From Aquanectria penicillioides (Eukaryota > Ascomycota > Sordariomycetes > Hypocreales > Nectriaceae): a DNA stretch of 64,000 nucleotides. Numbering within the stretch: position 1 is the stretch's first letter; every line of letters begins with the position of its first letter. Location of the stretch: contig PYIU01000011.1 of NCBI GenBank assembly GCA_003415625.1, positions 509,001 to 573,000 on the forward strand, read 5' to 3'. Made by a program: the position numbers and the translations under genes. Below, piece by piece: positions 35,986 to 49,200 of this stretch. A model generated the notes under the pieces. The model made no database searches and was not told the origin of the DNA. It saw only the letters and a list, made by a program, of their open reading frames with translations.

Positions 35986-37741
35986 TCAAACGTTTTCTCT
36001 GTGCAAGGCTCCCGCAGCCTTGGGGGCCTCATCATCGACATGAGTATGGTCGCTCATGTCTCCACTGTGGGCGCTTGCATCAAGCTCAGTGCCAGCTTCG
36101 CGGCGGATCTTGGCCATTTGCGCAGTCGATGGTGGTGTCCATTTTTCACTCGTGATCGGGCTGACGTGCTCAAGATACATGGTGTCGATCTCTTCAAGCG
36201 TGCGACCCTGTCCTTCGATGACGAAAAAGTAGACAATCAGGCCGGCAACAACGTTGCAAGCGGCGAAGACGTATCCGTATCGGAAATCAATCGCGTTGGC
36301 AATAAATGGAGAGAAGAATCCAATGCAGAAGTTCCAGATCCAGTTGCTGGCGGTAGCAAGAGCCATAGCCTTGGCGCGGTAACGAGAAGGGTACAGCTCT
36401 GAAATAAGTGTCCATACTTGTGGGCCCCAGGTTGTCGCAAAGCCGAGGATGAAGAGAGCGGCAAAGACGATGAGGGCAATGCCTGGTCCCTGGGTGGTTT
36501 CAGGGTTCTCACGATCCAAGCTGAAGTGGCCGACAGATGCAAAGATCATGAAACAGACAAACATCCAGATAGATCCGCCGATCAGCGACTTGCGGCGACC
36601 GTAGTGCTCGACAATGTACAAGCCAATGAATGTTGTTCCAAAGTTGATAGCGTTGAGGATCATTTGAGTCACAAAGGAATTGATACTAACGGATTGGAAA
36701 ATCGTAGTGCCGTAGTAGAAGAAGTAGTTGGCGCCGGTGAGTTGCTGGAACATTTGCAAGACCATGCCGAGGGCAATGCGGTATGCCATTCGCGGAGCTC
36801 TGAACATGCCAACAAACTCGCTGATAGCGCTGGCTTTGATTTGCTGCTCGGCACGGAGCTTGTTCTCAATCTCCTCAACTTGCACGTAGATGGCATAGTG
36901 GTTCTCGGTAGTTCCATAGACACCGCATAGTGTCTCCTTGGCCCGATCAACATGTCCTGAGCGCCAGTCGAATCGCGGCGTCTCAGGAAAGGCCAGGATA
37001 CCAAAGCCCAGAATCAGAGTCCACAGCCAACCGAGCCCGACGACGATGCGCCACGATGCAGAGCTGTGCTCTTGGTGGGTAACGGTGCCGTAGTTGAAGC
37101 AGGCGGCGAGGAAGATGCCGAGCGTGATGAAGAGCTGATAAGCCGACACGAGGGCTCCACGAATCCACGGAGGAGCCGTCTCTGCTTGGTACATAGGCAC
37201 AAGCAAACTGAGTGCGCCCACGCCAAAGCCCGCAACAAGGCGGCCGATCATCATCTGGTACCATGCCCTTTCGGAGGCAATTTGGATGACAAAGCCGATC
37301 GAGGTGATGAGACACCAAAAGGAAATTGAGTATTTGCGCCCGAAACGGTCGGCGATGGGGGCGGCTGTTAGTGCGCCGATCAGAGTACCAATGGACAGGA
37401 GAGCGACGATAAGACCGGATCGAACCGTGCTAAAATAAGCCGTGCCGTCGTCGTGCCGCTGGCCAAAACGATCCAGGAAGTCGGGCATCTCGAGGAATCC
37501 AGAGATTTGGCCGGTATCATATCCGAAGCTATGTCCAGCGTTAGCTTTACTAGCACAACTCTAGGGAAGCAGCTCGCACTCACATCATGCCGCCCATGGA
37601 GATCATGATCCCCATCGCCCATGATCGCGCTGATACTCGCTTCAGCGGCGAGTAGTCCAAGTGGGCGAGCTCCTGGCGTGCATCTGTCGCCTTTTCGGAG
37701 GCTGGGTTGTATTTATCAAAATTTATTGTTGCAAAGCCCAT
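35986..37741 (-). CDS. MFS hexose-type sugar transporter (566 aa)
   Basis: Two exons (37741-37584 and 37528-35986) join in frame to 566 residues. The start MGFATINFDKYNPASEK gives a cytoplasmic N-terminus. Sugar-porter signatures are present: GYDTGQISGF after TM1, the loop motif ADRFGRKYSI, GRLVAGFGVG, the AETAPPWIRG stretch (PESPR-like) and the QQLTGANYFFYYG motif in TM7. About twelve membrane segments are expected, with a hydrophilic C-terminal tail. It imports a hexose or related sugar across the plasma membrane by proton symport, as the family does; specificity cannot be read. No lesion seen although the transposon nest begins about 1.1 kb upstream. Confidence 0.92.
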
Positions 37742-37849
37742 CTTGAGTGATTGCCTGCGTAGTTGTGTAGATCAATGGCCTAGTAGGGTTGTCAAATGCT
37801 TGACTTGATTGATTGCGTAGTTCGTCTTGAAGGCATACGCATCACTGAG

Positions 37850-37859
37850 TTTATATAAC
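37850..37859 (-). promoter_or_regulatory. TATA-like element of the transporter gene
   Basis: TTTATATAAC (GTTATATAAA read on the minus strand) about 110 bases upstream of the start at 37741. Confidence 0.45.
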
Positions 37860-38874
37860 ACAGCATCAATCCACATTGCCATGTGTTGTTCCCGTGCCAT
37901 GATTCGTTTTTCGCGGTGGTAGCTCGGCATCACCAATGACGTCGTCCACGACGCCCAGCTTGGTCATGGCTCCGAGGTGAAGCCGCGAAGCCTTGCAATT
38001 CCCAGCATCGTGAATGGCTCGGAGCGAGCGGCGCTTGTCGAAATCTGGCTCCGGGCTTCGGAGTGGAGCCGGCGCGGCGGGGCAGAGGACGGCTGTGAGG
38101 GGTTCCCACGGGGATGATTAATGTAGAGCAACGGGAGTTCTAGAAGATGGCGTGGAAATAATGGAGACTGGATCTGGTGCCTTGCTGAAGAATGGCTTTG
38201 TAACGAGATGGAGAAATGTGTGCATCACCTGTTGTGGGATCTGGGGTTAGGACTTGCTTGTGACTGGATGGTGACCTGTCACTTGGATCAGCACCGATTG
38301 GATGGGTCTCGGTCTACGGTTACATCACCAGCTGCAACATGAAGATCTACTCAACCAAGTTGCTTGTGCATCATGCTACAGTCTTGCTAGAATACACACC
38401 GGCGGGAAAATTTACCAACCCTTCAAACTGACAAAGATGCCGCATCATTCCCACCCTGTTCCCACCCTGCGCCCGATAGACATTCCAGCTGGTTGGTAAA
38501 GTTAGATTCCGCGCTCTAGGGTAAGAGGAAAAACCAGGGCTTCCCCAGCTGGAGACTCGACATCAAATGATTGCAGTCCCATGTGAGGCCTCACGTGGCT
38601 GCATGAAGCGTATTTCCAGTCATCTGGACGTCAGAAAGCATCCTATCCAAACTGGTCACAGTGTCGAAAATGCGTCGTGAGCTGCCTTGTTCTTGACGTC
38701 AGAGCGGAACTACCGGAGCGCGCCGGAGCGCGGTCGATGATTGAGTGATGATGAAATAATGGGTCTAGCGGCAAACTTCGACGACGCGCTAGCGGCTCGG
38801 TGTGAAGAAAGGAGCGAGGTCACATGAGCATCAGGGGAAAAGCAAAGTTTAAAAAAAAAATTGATCAAAAATAC
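37860..38874. other. transporter upstream region, left flank of the nest
   Basis: About 1 kb of normal base composition with no supported gene. It ends abruptly at the TA target site of the DNA transposon. Confidence 0.5.
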
Positions 38875-38876
38875 TA

Positions 38877-38968
38877 CTAGGGGGATCTCTAAACCGACCT
38901 TTCCCCCGTGACAGATTCTCAGTCACGGGGGGGCCATTGATTTGCAAAAGGGACGTTGATTTGCAAAA
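38877..38968 (+). repeat. left terminal inverted repeat with hairpin
   Basis: 92 bases matching 63,623-63,715 in reverse complement with a one-base indel in the G run. It holds a perfect 10-bp hairpin (CCCCCGTGAC 38903-38912 with GTCACGGGGG 38922-38931, 9-base loop) and two copies of TTGATTTGCAAAA (38937-38949, 38956-38968), candidate transposase-binding repeats. Confidence 0.93.
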
Positions 38969-39080
38969 AGTCCAGTACCTCTCGTTCTATATGAAATGTT
39001 AGGAATTTTATGTCACTTTGCCCCACTTTGCCCCACATAATATTTTATTTTTGTCCATCTCAAATTCGGCAGAAAATACA

Positions 39081-39129
39081 TAGAGTGGGTCCCCACAACA
39101 CCGGCATCCCCTAAAGTCCGCCACATTGT
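39081..39129 (+). repeat. second inner inverted-repeat block, left
   Basis: TAGAGTGGGTCCCCACAACA and what follows match 63,534-63,582 in reverse complement, with a few transitions at the inner end. The stretch between this block and the outer repeat differs between the two ends. Confidence 0.85.
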
Positions 39130-39137
39130 CAGCTTCA

Positions 39138-40013
39138 CTTCCCGTCCATACACCTAAATGAACTCGGCCATTTCTCAACCAATATTGCTTCAATTAACTA
39201 GCTATAACTGCCACTTGTGATATATAGCCTCCCGTTCAGTTTATGCAATTTCTAGCGCTTTATCTTTTAAATTGGGGCTATAAGCTTCCTTATAGTGTAT
39301 TGCTGCAGCCACAGCCTTATAATAAGCTATAGCAATTTCTAGGATTTAGGCAAAGGTCTTATTAGGGTTATAGTCTATAGCCTTATGGCCTTAGGGTTCC
39401 TTAAAGGCTATTTTTTCCTTAAGGAACTTATTTTCTACTATTATAGCTGCAATAAGGGCATTTTTATAGTCCATTTCCTTGCCTACTTTTTATGCTATTA
39501 TTTAAAGACTATAATTAATATAATTTAAGTCCTTATGCACTAAATCTAGCTGTACCTATACTTCCTTTAAATTCTTTAGTATATACTAAAAGTAGTCTTT
39601 TAAGATCTTTTGTTTTTTTAGTGTTATTAGTGCCTAGCTTAATAATAAAGGCTAGCTTAACTAAACTGCTTTATTAAGGACCCTTTTAATATATATAAAG
39701 TAAATACTAGCTACTTTAAAGCCTAAATGGATGTTTTTAGTATAAAATGCCTTTATTAAGGCCTTTTTATATGCCTTAATAAAGCATTCTTTTTATATTA
39801 GTATTAATATATTAAAAAAGGTAAAGCTATTAATCTCTTAATAAAAATAGGTTTTTAAAGAAAAGAAAATGCCTATATTAAGCAGCTATATAATATATAA
39901 TATATATAATAGAAAGTATAATAGTTAAACTTTATTAAGTTAAGTATAGAATATAATATTAATAGTAATATATATTTTATAGCTATTAAAAATTAAAATC
40001 TACTAAAGACTTA
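39138..40013 (-). pseudogene. pogo/Fot1-like transposase, C-terminal half
   Basis: Minus-strand translation shows, between RIP-made stops, a segment like the end of a DDE_1 transposase: KKALIKAFYTKN, then IHLGFKVASIY, the region that in Fot1-type proteins precedes the 'SKL' motif. Farther down lie Ala/Glu/Lys-rich helical stretches (ILEIAIAYYKAVAAAIHYKE). The 5' half of this gene lies 22 kb away at 62,660-63,435. Confidence 0.8.
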
Positions 40014-40018
40014 TTAAT

Positions 40019-40329
40019 TATTATATATATAAATTATATAATAGATAGTACTCTTAAATAGTTGGCCTTTATATCTCTTAAGTAAAGGTTAATAATCTAT
40101 AAGTATATTTATACCTTAAGACCTATTATTATAATAGTCTTAAGATATAAGTTAAGTAGAGTTTAATATATAATTAATTATTATCTATAGTTAAGCTATT
40201 AATTTTAATATAACTATAGAGCCTATATATATACCTTTTAGTATAACTATAAAATAAATAGTATAATAGTTTTATTATTAAAATTATTACTTTTAATATT
40301 ATTTATAATAGAATAAATAAACTATAATA
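40019..40329 (+). repeat. 5' LTR of element A
   Basis: 311 bases, aligned along their length with 62,344-62,654. Most differences are C/T or G/A transitions (for example A at 40,032 against G at 62,357). Confidence 0.9.
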
Positions 40330-43300
40330 AATAATAGTAATTATTTCTTTTTATTATATAGCTATAGTTTTTATTAACTATTTAAAAGTTAATAATTTAT
40401 AAAAGAATAATAGAAATACTAATAAAACTATTAGAATTAATAGTAAGAGCTAAATAAGTAAAATTAATTAATTTAAAAAGGAATTTTTCCCTTTTTAAAA
40501 CTAAACTGCAATTAATAAGCTATAATTAATAGATCTAGCTATAATCTAAAGGTTTTAAACCTTCTTACTATAAAATCTAATTTATACTATAAAAGGAGTT
40601 ATTTTAATAAATTCTTTTATTTTTAATAAATTAAAGGATCTATTCTATTAAATATATAATAATAATAGCAAACTATAAAATATTAATTAGCCTTAAGAAA
40701 AAGCTTTTTCTATTTATTAAAATATTATTAATTAATATATAATTATATTTACTTAAAAAATAATTAAAAGCATTATTTTAAATACTAAAATAGTAGGATT
40801 AATGCTAAAGAAGCGCTTAAAGGTATAATACTTAAGCTCTTTAAAGGACTTTAACTGCAATTAAAAATCTATAGCTAGTTAAAAAGGATTTACTAAAAAA
40901 AAGGTAATAACTTTTAATACCTTTAATTAAAGACTTTTAATAGAAAAAGGGAAAGAATTAATAAATAATCTACTATTTCTATAAAGACTACTATAAAATC
41001 TATTTTAATAAAGAAAAGGGGATTTAATAGACCCTAAAGAATTAAAGGGTTTATTAAGTAAGGGCTAGATATTAACCTTAATTTTATTAAACTTAATGCT
41101 AATAGAAATAAATCCTACTAATAGCTAAAAAACCTTTAGTTTAAAGGAATTATTAGAATCTTTTAATACTATTAAATAAAGTATAAAACTTAACCCTTTA
41201 GTAATAATAGTGCAAACAATCTACTAGCAATTAAAAAAAGTAAAACTATTAAATTAGGCACTATTTATAGAAAAAGTTATTACTGCCCTAATAAATCCTA
41301 TATTTTAGGCTAAGATTTAGCTACTAAAGGTAAATACTTTAGTAATAGTTTAAAATTATTATATTAGGCCTTTAGTTTTATCTATTAAAAAGCCTTTATT
41401 AATTAAGTAAAATTAAGAATTAAAGATCTATAACTAAAGCTAGCCTTATAATTTATAGTACTTAAAGCATAAGAATAAAGGTATATTAAGCTATATAAAT
41501 AGTTTTTTGCATTAATTACCTTTAAGACTAATAATATTAAAACTGCCTTAATAGAATATAAAAGCGCTTAATTAAGCACTAACTTTTACATTAAAGTTTT
41601 ATAAAAATAATATTTAACTTTAAGATATAGGCCTTTTTTAGCCTAATATAAAAAAAAGGGATATTAATAATAAAGGTATATTTTATAATAGAAAATAGAT
41701 TATTTTTAGCAATATTAAACTATAGATTAATGCACTTAAATCTTATTAAATAAATACTAATTTTAATACTTAAGAATATATCTATATAAATCTATAAAGT
41801 TTATTCTATAAATCTATACTTATTTAATATTACTATTAATTAAACTAAAATAAAAGGGAAGAGCTATAAAAACAATTAATTAATATACTATATATATACC
41901 TTTATAAAGAATTTAAAATAAAGCTAAATAATACAATAAAGTAGCTAGAATTAGCTAAATATATTAAGACTAATATTATAAAAGATATTTTTATATAAGT
42001 ATTTACTGCAAAAGTCTTTATAAAAGAGTAGGCTTTTAGGTATATAGCTAACATTTAGCTCCTTTTTATAGTCTATATAAAACTAAATCTAAAGCTAAAA
42101 GTGCTTTATTTAGTACTAATAGTATAGAATATAAAATCCTTATTCTTAAGGGCAATTAATAAAAAGCAATATTAGCTTAAAAATAAGCTTTAAGCCATAC
42201 CTTAAGGGATTAATAGACCTAATATAAAGAAAGCATTTATTGCTAATAAAAGCAATAGATCTAATAATATAATTAAAAATAAAGAAGTATATTAAGAATG
42301 CTAAAATAGGGAAAACTATTTTAATAGATAGTATTAAACTATACCTTTAAAGCGCTTTAATAATTAAAAAACTTAATATAGAAACTTAACCCTAAAGAAG
42401 CCTAAAATAGATTAATAGAAGATAAAACCTTAATAGAATAATTAATTATATAAATAATAAAGAAATAATAACTATAATATATATATATCTATTTAAAAGT
42501 AAAATAGTAAGAATTAATTGCCTTTATAAAGATTCAATTAATATTAATATTAAAAGGGAGCCTTAAATAGTAAAGCTAATCTCTTAAAGGTTTAGCTATA
42601 TTATAATAATAAAGGATTCTATTAAAAATATTAAGAACTATTAAATAATAAATATATATTAATAGAAAAAGGGAATAATTTTAATAAATTATTAAAAGGT
42701 TTCTTTATTAAAAAGAATAAAAATAATTTAGCTTTTATAAAAATCTATTATATAAATAAAGAAAGAATAAAGAATATAAACTTTATACTAAAAATAAGCT
42801 AAATTATTAAAGCTATAGATAGGCCTAACTTTTATTAATATTTAAAAAAAAGAGTAAATACTTACTTTAAGCTATTAATTAAGTTTAATAATAAAAGCAA
42901 TTTCTATAATATCTATATTAATATTAGAACTTTAATAGTTTTAATTAATAAAAAATAATTAAAAGCCTATATAATAAAAGTAATATAAAAGCAATAAGCC
43001 TTAAAGAAAGTAAATAGAATTAGCATTAATATAAAAATCCTAAAATTAATTACCTTTAATTTTTATATATTTAAAATTGCTAAAAATAAAAAAGTATTTA
43101 TATATTTTATAATAACTATAGATATTATAGAATAATTAAAACCTAAAATATTAATAAAAATAAACTTTCTATTTAAGTATAAAGCTAAAATTAATTTTAT
43201 TAATTTTAATATTATATTTTATTTAATCTATAATATAATCTTTAGGGCAAAAGTATTTTAAATATATTAAAAGAACTTTATTAAAGCAGTAATTAATATA

Positions 43301-44049
43301 AATATAATAATAATTATACTAAAGAAGACTGCTTTTATTTAAGCTAATTAAAAGGATCTTTTTAACTTTAAAGATGCCTAAAGAAATCTAAAGGCCTATT
43401 ACTTTTAATCCTTCTATAGTACTATTTTTAATGCTATAATAAATAAAATTACCTTAAAACTAATTTAGATTTATAATGCTAGCAATAAAAAGCTAGTTAT
43501 AAAATAGCAATAATAAATAAAATAAATTGCTAATTATAATAGAGAGAAGAAAGCTAATTATATTAAATTAAATAAAAGCATTTTTAGCCTATAGAAAAAG
43601 AAATTTAACTTTATAAAAAGATTTCTAGCTACTATAAAAGGGAATAACCTATTAAAAGAAAATAAGGGATCTAATCTATTTAGGGTTAATACTAGTACTT
43701 TAAACTATAAGATTTCTAAACCTAAAGATATCCTTAATATTAAGAATAAGTATAAAGTATATATAGCCTACTTAAATTAAGTAGCAGTAAAAAGAATTTA
43801 TAATATAATAGATAAATATAATATTTATAGGGATAGAGGGATTATCCCTATATTTAAAGAAATAAAGATATAGATAGACCTAATAAATAAATAGTAAAAC
43901 TAGAAATATATAGTTAAGAAATATCTATTAAGCACTAAAGACTATACCTTATTAAATAAAAAATACAATAAGCTATAAGCAAAAGGCAAAATAAAACTAA
44001 TAGATTAATTAGCCTTAATAATATGCCTTACTTTTATTATTTAAAGGGT
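40330..44049 (+). pseudogene. element A: leader, gag-like and protease region, RIP-decayed
   Basis: A-rich plus strand with no open frame. Its position between the 5' LTR and the reverse transcriptase implies gag and protease; individual domains cannot be named with confidence. Confidence 0.5.
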
Positions 44050-45400
44050 AATAAATAGCAAAAAGAAAGAGAGAGTTATAGTTAATCTATAACTGCTTAA
44101 TTAATTAGCTATACCTAATGCCTACCCTTTACTTAATTAATTTAATATTATAGCTAATATAAAGGGTAAGAAATTTTACTTTATAATAAATAGATTAGAG
44201 TTTTTTTACTAGCTGTCTATTTTAAGTGCCTATAGAAACTGTATAGTTATTATATTTAATAGGGGACTTAAGGTTTTTAATATTGCATTAATAGAATTTA
44301 AAAATGTATTAGTATTTATATAAAGGTTTATAAATTAACTTTTTAAAGAATATAGATACTTTATATAAGCCTATATTAATAATATAATTATTTTTTTTAA
44401 TACCTTAAATAACTATTTAAAGCATTTAAAAATTATCTTAAGGTTAATATAGAATAATAGGCTATAAATTGTAGTAAAGAAATCCTTCTTTAAATACCCT
44501 ATAGTATAGCTATTAAGTTTTATTATTAATAGTAAAGGAATTTATAAAATAAGCAATAAATTAAAGGCATTTATAAAAATAATCTTTTTAAAGAATCTAT
44601 TAGCACTTAAAACCTTTATTAAAATAGTAAAATACCTATAGTAAAAGATTCTATAATATAATATTTAAATTTAACCTTTATAGATATAAAAAATAGCAAT
44701 ATTGCAGTAAGCTAAAAAGCAATAATTAATTTTAATTAAGCTATTAAAACTAGCTTAAAGGAAGAAAGCAATAATCTAAATGTTTAAACTAATAGAAAAA
44801 GAATTAAAAGTATTCTAAAACTTAAAAACCTTCTTAAAAATGCAGTTTTTTCTCTATTATTATAATTTAATAAAGCCTTTATTTTTTAAGCTAAATGCAT
44901 ATAAGAATGGATTTAAATTATATATCTTTCAGCTCTATAGGGACTAAAATAGAATTAGCATTTTAGGCAAGAATATTTTAGCCACTTAATTAAAACTAAT
45001 ACTATTCCTTTTAAAATTAACTTTCTTAATGGAATAGAGCTATAGTTTTATTAAGGCAAAAGTGGCAGCAATTGCTTAGGCTATTAAAAAGCTATAGAAA
45101 ATGGTCTAATTTAACTGCAGTTTAATTAATATTATAATAGACTATACTGCTATAAAAAGGATTATAATATATACTTCTCTTAATATAATAGACCTTAATA
45201 AAGCCAACCTAAAGCTTATTAAAATCTTTAATTATCTCTTTAGATTTAACTTAAAAATATTCTATATTCCTAAAACCCTTAATATAGTTTTAAATGCTCT
45301 TTTAAGGCTATTAATAGAGAAACTACTCTATTAGCAAGCTATAAATAGCTATTTTAATAAGCTAAATGCTAAAGCCAATATAGTAAAAGCTAATATAATT
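44050..45400 (+). pseudogene. element A: reverse transcriptase and RNase H remnants
   Basis: Plus-strand translation between RIP stops shows the Ty3/gypsy RT pattern: PNAYPLL near 44,115, KFYFIINRLEF near 44,175, NRGLKVFNIALIEF near 44,265, and the catalytic YxDD box, now YINNIIIFF, near 44,370-44,400 (both aspartates changed to Asn, as G-to-A decay predicts). Connection and RNase H-like sequence follows to about 45,400. Confidence 0.85.
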
Positions 45401-45840
45401 AAAATTGCAATATTACTTAAATTCTATAAGAAAATGCTTAAGGGATATAGTAAGGATCTAAAACTTAATAGAATCTATATCTATATTTAAAGAATTTAAT
45501 AGAATAATACTTAAAACTTATAGAAAAAGCAATATATAAATCTATTTTACTTATAGGAGCTAATAGAAAATAGATTGCTTTATTATATAGATTATAAAGA
45601 GTAGAAAAGACTTTATATTTTTAGGCTAATAATTAAAACTATTTTTATAACTATTTATAATAACTTATAGTATATTAAAATCTTTAAGATTTTATATAAA
45701 TTAAGCTATATCTATTTCTATAGAATAAGCAAAATAATAAAAAAGTTTATTGTATATTGCCTAATATATAGGGAGAATTTTATAGATAGAAGACTATTAA
45801 TAAGCAAATTAAAGTTAATTTCTATAGTTTTATAACTATT
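45401..45840 (+). pseudogene. element A: integrase, N-terminal part
   Basis: Zinc-binding (HHCC) integrase region in degraded form. It stops at 45,840, where element B is inserted within the linker to the catalytic core; the frame resumes at 58,255. Confidence 0.75.
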
Positions 45841-46221
45841 GTGTTAGTAGATGGGGACACTGGCTAAAACACACACCCTACCCAAAAGGGTATAGGGTAA
45901 GCAGGTTCGGTTAAAGACTGAATAGCCTTCCTAAGCAGCTGCAAACAATTTAAAAGAGTGTTAAAGCATTTAATTAAATGCTTTAGAGTGTCCCTTAAAG
46001 AAAAGAAAGAAAGAAAATAGGGCAAAAAGTTATAAATAAAGTAATATTATAAAGGGCTGCATTAGGACTTTAATAGGGTCTAAATGCAAGAAATTTAGAA
46101 TTTTAAAAATAAAAATTAATTAAAGAAAACTGCCTATTTATTTCCTATATCTTTAAGGTCCCTTTTATCTTTTTAACTAACTTAATAATAGATTAATCTA
46201 TATTACCTTAAATCCTAATTT
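45841..46221 (-). repeat. LTR of element B (left copy, 3' LTR in element sense)
   Basis: Least decayed part of the AT block. It keeps CA-rich words such as AAACACACACCCTACC that are AAATATATACCCTACC in the partner. A pyrimidine tract TCCCTCTTT follows at 46,222, a polypurine tract on the minus strand, as expected next to a 3' LTR. Confidence 0.88.
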
Positions 46222-49200
46222 ATCCCTCTTTAGTGCCTTAATGCTTGCCTTTAAGCGGACTAAAGGCATAATATAAAAGGAAAACTTTAAGCTTAATCTA
46301 TTTAAATATAAAGAAAATCTTAAAGGAAGCATTTAATTAAATGCTTTATATTTATAATCTATTATTTAATTTATTATTATCTTTCTTTATAATTTATTTT
46401 ACTTTTAATACTTAACCTTTTTATTTTAACTTTACTATTACCTTTCTTTATAATGCAGTTCCTAATTGTAGTATTAATTAATATAAAATTAATAAATAGG
46501 AATTAAAGGTTTAAATAGCTTATAAGTAATAGTTATAATTTTATTTTATTGGTTTATTAAGATTAACCCTTTTAGTATATAAAAGATTTAGCTCTTTATT
46601 TAAGGGAGTTTAAGAATAGCCTATTAATTAATTTAAGGCAAATTTATTTATTTAGTTCTAGCAGTTATCTTTCTTTTAGTAAAAGCAATATAGTTTAGGT
46701 TATAATTACTTTATTAGGTTTAAATAGTAGTATTAGTAATATTTTTAACTATAGTATTAGCAATTATAGTATAATTCCTTTCTTTTGCTATATATTTAAT
46801 TAATTAAGGAATTAATAAAGATAGTATAAAGCGCTTATAAAAACTCTATTTATTACTTTTAGCAATAGGTAAATTTAAGTTTATTTAATTAAATTGCTAT
46901 AAAATAGCTAATTTAAATAAAGGTATCTATTAAATTAATTAAATTAATTTAATTATTTGCCTTTTGCTTAAGGAGTCAATAAACATTTAATTAAATGCAT
47001 TAAAATAAATAAGTATATTTTAGTTAATTTAGATTTCTTTTTTAAGTGCGCTTAATCGGGCAATGCTTATATAAGTTAGTAAGCTAATAGATAACTTATA
47101 TAAGGGCTAAATAGATTTAATTATTAGTTTAGGCTTAATAATAGGTTTAGGGGCAAGAGTTTTAGACTTAAGGCATAGATTGCAAAAGCAAGTTGCTTTA
47201 ATGCTTTAACTTTAGTGGTTTAGGGCTTATTTAAAACCTTTTTCTTTATTATTATTTAAGGTAATAATAACTTTAGTAGACTTATTAATTTTAGTAGGAA
47301 ATCTATTTATTATTTAATATCTATAAGTTTAATAGCATTTAATTAAATTATTAGCTAAAAAATAGTAAAGCAGTTAAGGGCCTAATAGTAAAGGTAGACT
47401 TATTTAATAGCTATTGCCTTAAGGATTAAATGGCTTTAGGATAATTTAATATTTATTTTTAGGAGTTTAGTAATTAACTTCCTTTTAGCTTATTATATAG
47501 TAACCTTTTAGATTAATATAAAGCTATTAAGTATTAAGGGAACTATTTTAAAATCTTAAAATATAAGTAGATTTTTAAGTTTTAGTAAGTTTTATAAGCT
47601 TATACTAATTAAAGAACTTTCTATTAGTAATATTAAGTTTATTAAGGATAATAGTATTAATAAAGTCTTATATTTAATTGGCATTTAAAGCAATTAATTA
47701 AGTACTTTTCTCTTACTTGCATTTAGTAAGAACTTAATTATAGTGCATTAATGCTAAAAGGGGATTATTAATAGTATTATAATTGCTATTAAAGATTAAA
47801 GGCTAGGTTATAAGGCATTTAATAATTAAAGTTTTAATAAGTTTAACTATTCCCTAAATATTAAGGAAGAGAAGAAAAGCGCTTAAGAAACTATATTTTT
47901 AATTTCTAGCTTACTTAATAATAGGTATAATAAAAATAGAGAAATTATAGGGCAATTCTATTTTAGTTATAATCTCCCTTTATACTATAGTAAGTATAAT
48001 AGCTTGCTTATTCTAAAGGATATTAGCAGTATTATAAATAATTAAATACCTTAGCTATTTATCCTAAATAAAGAAGCTTTAATAGATAGCATTAATAAAG
48101 TAAGTAAAGCCAATTAATAGCCTTTTATTGTATATTGCTTATTAGAACTCTATAGGTATAAAATTAATTAAATATTTAATCTTTTTAATGTTTATTCCTT
48201 TTGGCAAAAGCTTATAAAAGAAACTCTTTTGCTTTTATTTATTTTTTTTAATTTTAGTGCTTGCAATTAAAAGATTGGTTTAGTAAATTATAAGGATATT
48301 AGTAAGTTTATAGGTAAGAATAGTAAAGAGAGCTTAAATACTAAAGTTTAAGGCTATTTCCTTTTTCTATAGGTTTTTAAATAAGTCCTATAGATCTTAA
48401 TAATAGAATATTTAGGCTTAGCAAAAGTTAAAAAGAAAGTCTTTAAAGCAATTAATATTAATAAGTTAAGAATTTAAATTGCTTTTATTACCTAAAATAG
48501 GCTAAGTTTTTAATTTATTAGATTAATAATTTTAATTTATTTAAGGGTAGAATAGTATAGATTAACTATTAAGCAATTAATTAAATGTTTTAATAGTATT
48601 TTCTTTACTAAAAGAAAAGAAATCTTTAATCTTGCCTTTATTTTAGATAACTCCTTTAGCTATATAGAGGTTTTTGCTTAGCATTAAAAATTGCGCTTTT
48701 AAAGTAATTGCACTTAAGGTTGCTTTCTTTAGCTCTATTATAGAATAAAGTAAAGGTTAATAGAGGGTTTAAAAGCTTATAATTAAATGCTTATAACTTA
48801 AAAGATAAAGATTATTAATGTTTTATAGGTATTATAAATAAAATTAAAGTAATATAACTTACTATAAAATTATTAAAAGAAGGGAAAGAGTTATAGGCAT
48901 AAAGTAGATTAATATAATTTAGGCACTTTTATTTTTAGTTTAGTATTATTTAAGTGAATTACTATTTTAATATTTATATATATGCAAATATTAATAAGTT
49001 TTTTAAAATAATATACTTTTTAATATTTAATAAAAATTTTATTAATATTTAATTTTTACCTTAAATCTTAAGGGTTAATTTTCTATTTATTATAAAAGTA
49101 TTATATTAGCCCCTTTTTCTATTCTTTTCTTTTTTGCTTATTATTCTTTATTTTCTTAATTCTTTTATACCTTTAGCTATTATTATAATTTTTATTCTTT

